Positions 60,406 to 64,000 of a stretch of 64,000 bases of DNA are shown here, in pieces. The stretch spans positions 1 through 64,000 of the forward strand of contig JANFAH010000025.1 in assembly GCA_024663395.1 (NCBI GenBank), read 5' to 3'. Under the pieces are notes generated by a model, which had not been told where the DNA came from, searched no databases, and saw only the letters and a list, made by a program, of their open reading frames with translations. The DNA is from Pisolithus tinctorius. Lineage: Eukaryota; Basidiomycota; Agaricomycetes; Boletales; Pisolithaceae. Every line of letters begins with the position of its first letter. The stretch's first letter is position 1. The translations under genes were made by a program, and so were the position numbers.

Positions 60406-62139
60406 TCATAAAGTTGCTTTGATTCGGGGAGACCCATAATTCCTCGACAAGAACGTGGCGATATCGTGAGCTGCAACATTGTTTCAGTTTAGGTCACTAC
60501 TATGTGGGTCTCACAGTCGATGACCGCTCACCAAGTTCAATTGGTGCTTCCTGTACGATCTGAGGTAAAGGAAACACATGTGGAATTAAAATAGTGTATG
60601 ATTAGGTCGACGGCTACTTACGAGGTGTCCGGCGAAGGGGAAAACTATGTTGGAAGCATTGGCAGGTCGACGCCAAACCCTTGCTTTGATGTCTTCTGTA
60701 AGGAATCTGATAGCGGAACGGGAGGTCATGGTCAGTATTAGCGCTGCGTTGTAGCACGAAATGGATAGGACGACCTACCCACGCGACGGCAGGACCCATC
60801 GAAGAGTGATATTCTCGTCCAATTTCTCCAACAATTCCCAAACTTCGAAAGCGACTGGTGCATTAACATAACTCAGGGCCTCTTGAACAGAAGTCATTTT
60901 CAATCTAGCAGCGCCCGTGGCATCTACGGTCAATCCGTGCTCAACGTATGTCTTTAAAACCCCTGGGTGCCAGGATGCGAAAAATGGTGATTGTTTGAAT
61001 TGATGCAAGGCTTCTTCGCTGTAGTTGATCAATAAGAGCAACTATATCAGACCGACAGCGCTCACCGAGACGACCAAAAATTTCGCCTAGTAATAGCGTT
61101 AACGGCGAATCTGACGACTTCGTCGACGCTCCTACTAGTTTTGTCACCTGAAATGATGGGATCCACAAGTATGAGGGATGAGAACAACTTCGGATAATTC
61201 AAAGCCGCCAGGGCTCTGCACCACAAGAGGTGAGCAACGGGCTAAACTTCGCAGCCCATATACCTACGAGGAAGTACCACCATATGAGTGACCAACCACC
61301 ACAAGCCTCCGACGGGGATAGCCAGCCTGTTTGCGCTTAGAACTCGTAGCTTGTGAAACACTCGCAAGGAAAGTAGGCAGCGACGCGGGGGTGGCCGCTT
61401 CTGGGAGGTAGTTTAAAAGAAAGTTCGCGATGTCACGGGCATCATCCTGCCAGTCGACTGAAAAAACGTTAGGTGCAATAGATCTCACAGTGGGAACATC
61501 CTACAAATCCCGCTCAAATTATTCGCGTTCACAAGTGCCGAGTCGCCATGGTTGACAGCTTCCCAAGACCATACCTCATCCACGAGAAGGCCAGATGTCG
61601 AATCTAGAAGACTTTGTAGCATAGTCTCCCATATCTAAGACCTCGGTTACCAACATACAAGGAAAGTGGCTAGTTAAACTTACTTCCTTTGGGAACCCGG
61701 CTGCGGGAACGAGGAACAAAGTTAAACCAGTCCCCAAGGTATCACTTCTATGCGTCCGGACATAGCGGTTGACACAATTCCAAAGTGGTTTCTGGCTACG
61801 GTTACCGGTCAATTTCCCTTGTGCAAGACGTGTCTGCCTCTCGACGAGTTCCCTGACGATTGTTGTTACTTGCTTTTGCCTTTCCAAGGCTGATGTTGAA
61901 CTGGTGTACGTTGGGATTTGGGAAACGGGAAGGTCTGGAACCAATCTAGGAAAGGCAGCAGAGATGAAATGCGTGCTGAGTGCATAAGCCTTGTGAATAG
62001 TATCTTGTCTGGGAGGCGAGGGCAAAGAGGGATATTGCAATGGATAAGGATAGCACTGGATGGGCAACGACGGCCGTGGATTAACCGATATCCAAGGTGG
62101 GGATGGCGTGTTGGGTACACTGAATGTGTCGGTCCTCAT
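60406..62139 (-). CDS. Alpha/beta hydrolase fold enzyme
   Basis: The first exon is 62139-61684 (152 codons), with a Pro-rich start and the opening strand GLTLFLVPAAGFPKE. Following exons give IWETMLQSLL and VDEVWSWEAVNHGDSAL, the region FDWQDDARDIANFLLNYLP, then RRLVVVGHSYGG, the GxSxG nucleophile elbow with Ser. ALAALNYPKLFSSLILVDPII carries the catalytic Asp region, and EEALHQFKQSPFFASWHPGVL is in the cap. The C-terminal exons read VWRRPANASNIVFPFAGHL-IVQEAPIELA, which places the catalytic His in GHL, and HDIATFLSRNYG; the stop is at 60408-60406. Related basidiomycete proteins are unassigned serine hydrolases; the substrate is unknown. The gene ends about 100 bases beyond the borealin copy. 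Confidence 0.85.
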
Positions 62140-62834
62140 CCTGGACTACCGGTCAACGGAACAACATGTGAGATCTGTCATTATATAGGAGACCGCCCCA
62201 TGGTGTGCGTACTTGAGGTTATCGAGCAAAAGTCTGCCTTTGCCTCAAAACTAAAGCACTTAGTCTAAAAACGCTTAAGTTTGGACCGTGACAGATGGCT
62301 GGCGAGTTTGAAAACTTCCCCGTACATTATTTTGGGGATTTGCTTAGGCGGTGGTGCCAACCTTCACAGTGCCTTTCCAAGTTGGTCCGCCCGGTCCGAG
62401 AGATGTGCTAACATCGAGATTCAGCTCCTACATATTGATAAGTAAGCCCATCCAAACGCCGAACTTCTCAAGCCGAATTTTACAAGACAAAACGCACCAA
62501 CATCACATAGCTTTGCTCTTCCAAGTTACCAATAGAGGCCATATACTCAGCACTACAAACGCTGGTCACTGGGACATTCATGGACCTATATGTTGTGGAG
62601 GATGAAAGCTTCTTGCCAGGCGGGTCAGAGCAATGACAGGGCCTGCAGGGGGTTTAATCCCGACGTGGTTAGCAATGCGTGAAGCCGGCGATCTGGAACA
62701 TCGCAAGTCAAATCCACCTTGAAGGGCGCATCCCGTGACGACGGAATCGATGCCTTACTTATCGCAGCGAACCAGAAGCGCCGCCTGTGTTTTCTTCGGT
62801 TCCACCATAAATGGTCGCGCGACTATCAGCTTTT
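62140..62834. other. Hydrolase 5' flank
   Basis: Probably the promoter of the alpha/beta hydrolase. A plus frame at 62351-62605 has no recognisable domain. Ends at the left terminus of the transposon. Confidence 0.4.
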
Positions 62835-63643
62835 CACTGTAAAAAGTAAAATCACTAAAATCAAGTGTCCAAGTCACCTTTAATGAGTGTCAGAGCAGCT
62901 GAAAATCAGTGTCAGTCATTGAACTTCAGTGTTTTTATGTGACACTGAAGTGCCCATTCGGCCTACTAAAAAACAGTGTCCTAACCACTGAAAAATAAGT
63001 GTTTCTATCACTGAAAAATGGTGTCCTTTTCATTGAATAAAAATGTTCTATGTGCTGGTTAACAGCATCATGTATCATGTAGTACTACCATCTACTACTA
63101 TGGCACGCTCTAATGTGATTATGTAAGCAGGCTAGACATTGCATCAGGGTTTTACACTCACCAACTTTTTTTTTCAGGAGAAGTGGCCTGGTTCGGTCTC
63201 GAACTTAGGACCTTCAAGGAACTGGGGATGATACATTACCACTGCACCACCAGTGCTTGCAATTAGAGGTGCATCTTTACTACTTAGCCACTCAGTCAAA
63301 TTTTGAATCCCGCTTCTAACTCCGACAGCCTCATTGCTCACAATCTGACTCGCAGTGGACCGGCCCCTACCAATATTGGAACTCCGATTCTATCTCCGAC
63401 CACATGCACGAATTCAAACTCCGACTAATTAGGTTTGAATTCATAATCCCTAGCTATTAATGGGGACACTGATTTTTCGTGTCCGACATTGAAAATCAAG
63501 TGCACAAATTGCGGCATCCATAAAATCATTGTCCGACTGATGACACTGAAAAGACGTGTCCCTGACTTCAGCGTCACAGACACTGACTTTGTTCACATCA
63601 GTGTCTGTGACACTGTTTTTTAGTGATTTTACTTTTTACAGTG
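62835..63643. mobile_element. CACTA-like non-autonomous DNA transposon (809 bp)
   Basis: The left end CACTGTAAAAAGTAAAATCA at 62835 is the exact reverse complement of the right end at 63624-63643 (TGATTTTACTTTTTACAGTG), and the match extends to about 26 bases. The flanks offer TTT on both sides, compatible with a 3-bp target duplication. Inside each end are many short repeats of AGTGTC or GACACT in both orientations (for example at about 62890, 62928, 62940, 62975, 63540-63620), like the subterminal repeats that CACTA transposases bind. There is no transposase frame, so the element must have moved with help from elsewhere. It contains a tRNA-like segment at 63178-63262. Confidence 0.8.
63178..63262 (-). 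repeat. tRNA-like (possible SINE) insert inside the transposon
   Basis: On the minus strand an A-box-like TGGTGCAGTGG (63249-63239) is followed by a B-box-like AGTTCGAGACC (63205-63195) and, downstream, a run of ten A (about 63168-63177). This is the layout of a tRNA-derived SINE. The arms do not fold into a proper cloverleaf, so a functional tRNA is unlikely. Confidence 0.45.
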
Positions 63644-64000
63644 TTTGCAAAACATATTCTGTCACCTGGAAGACAAAAAACGACTACTCACCAAGCAGTG
63701 CAACGATGCACGGTGGTTCTTTCCGCCAAGTGAAAACGACCCGTCAAGAGAATTTCGCAAATATGCTGCAAAATTCGCGGTATATAACCACACTTATGCC
63801 CAGCATTTCCCCTCGATAGACTGGCGCCCGCTACGGCATGGAACTTGAGAAGCTGCCTGCTCCAGCAATACGGGCCCCGAAGGTGCCTAATGATGATTAC
63901 GTAACCACATCGCACTCCGTCGACCGCCTTGACCTGCTGTGATTGTCTGCCTGCGATGCATGACGACGACTCAGGCCTATCTATGTATTTACCCGCGTTC
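63644..64000. other. Right flank of the transposon
   Basis: Short overlapping frames (plus 63645-63848, minus 63688-63915) with no recognisable domain. The plus frame, with a YAAKFAVYNHTYAQHFP piece, continues what looks like a coding fragment interrupted by the transposon end, but the family is unknown. Confidence 0.3.

Overview
This window is nuclear DNA from a filamentous basidiomycete, most likely an Agaricomycete. The evidence is short (about 45-70 nt) GT-AG introns breaking nearly every gene, about 50% GC, dense gene packing on both strands, and proteins typical of that group: a cyclin C with long inserts, ATG1 with a basidiomycete-style kinase insert, a Tof1/Swi1 homologue, and TPR arrays of the agaricomycete type. 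No bacterial-style operons, rRNA or confident canonical tRNA were seen. Exon joins below were worked out by hand from splice sites and reading-frame phase. Where all phases close on a multiple of three, the entry says so.

Layout. 1-11768: one very large 17-exon plus-strand gene (about 3195 residues; PH domain, long disordered Ser/Pro regions, six 14-residue repeats, coiled coils) that needs two single-base corrections. 12217-13135 (minus): a conserved mitochondrial-type protein. 15455-16957 (plus): cyclin C of the Mediator kinase module. 17655-17793 (plus): the 25-residue ribosomal protein eL41, split by an intron. 18382-20180: a nearly CpG-free island, probably a methylated and decayed transposon, next to the remains of a WD40 gene. 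21604-22379 (plus): an EXPERA/TMEM97-type membrane protein. 23078-25085 (minus): a transaldolase-family protein without the Schiff-base lysine. 27432-28591 (minus): a bZIP transcription factor. 28592-33883: gene-poor. 33884-37893 (minus): Tof1/Swi1/Timeless. 38309-39272 (minus): PBDC1/Chp1. 39486-41117 (minus): a ZZZ3-like SANT/Myb protein. 41269-43638 (plus): an unknown disordered/coiled-coil protein. 43939-47381 (plus): ATG1 kinase. 48046-49515 (plus): borealin. 49817-54574 (minus): a TPR-array protein ending in a HET domain. 54635-58797: gene-poor. 58798-60305: a decayed DNA-level copy of borealin containing an internal inversion. 60406-62139 (minus): an alpha/beta hydrolase. 62835-63643: a CACTA-like non-autonomous DNA transposon.

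Functional picture. The segment from 33.9 to 49.5 kb is a housekeeping cluster: replication fork protection (Tof1), eEF1A chaperoning (PBDC1), chromatin (ZZZ3-like), autophagy (ATG1) and chromosome segregation (borealin). The distal part, from 49.8 kb on, is accessory: a fast-evolving non-self-recognition type gene (TPR-HET), a segmental duplication, transposon debris and gene-poor DNA. The most interesting item is the TPR-HET protein: an agaricomycete TPR array joined to a HET incompatibility domain, with repeat units nearly identical at DNA level.
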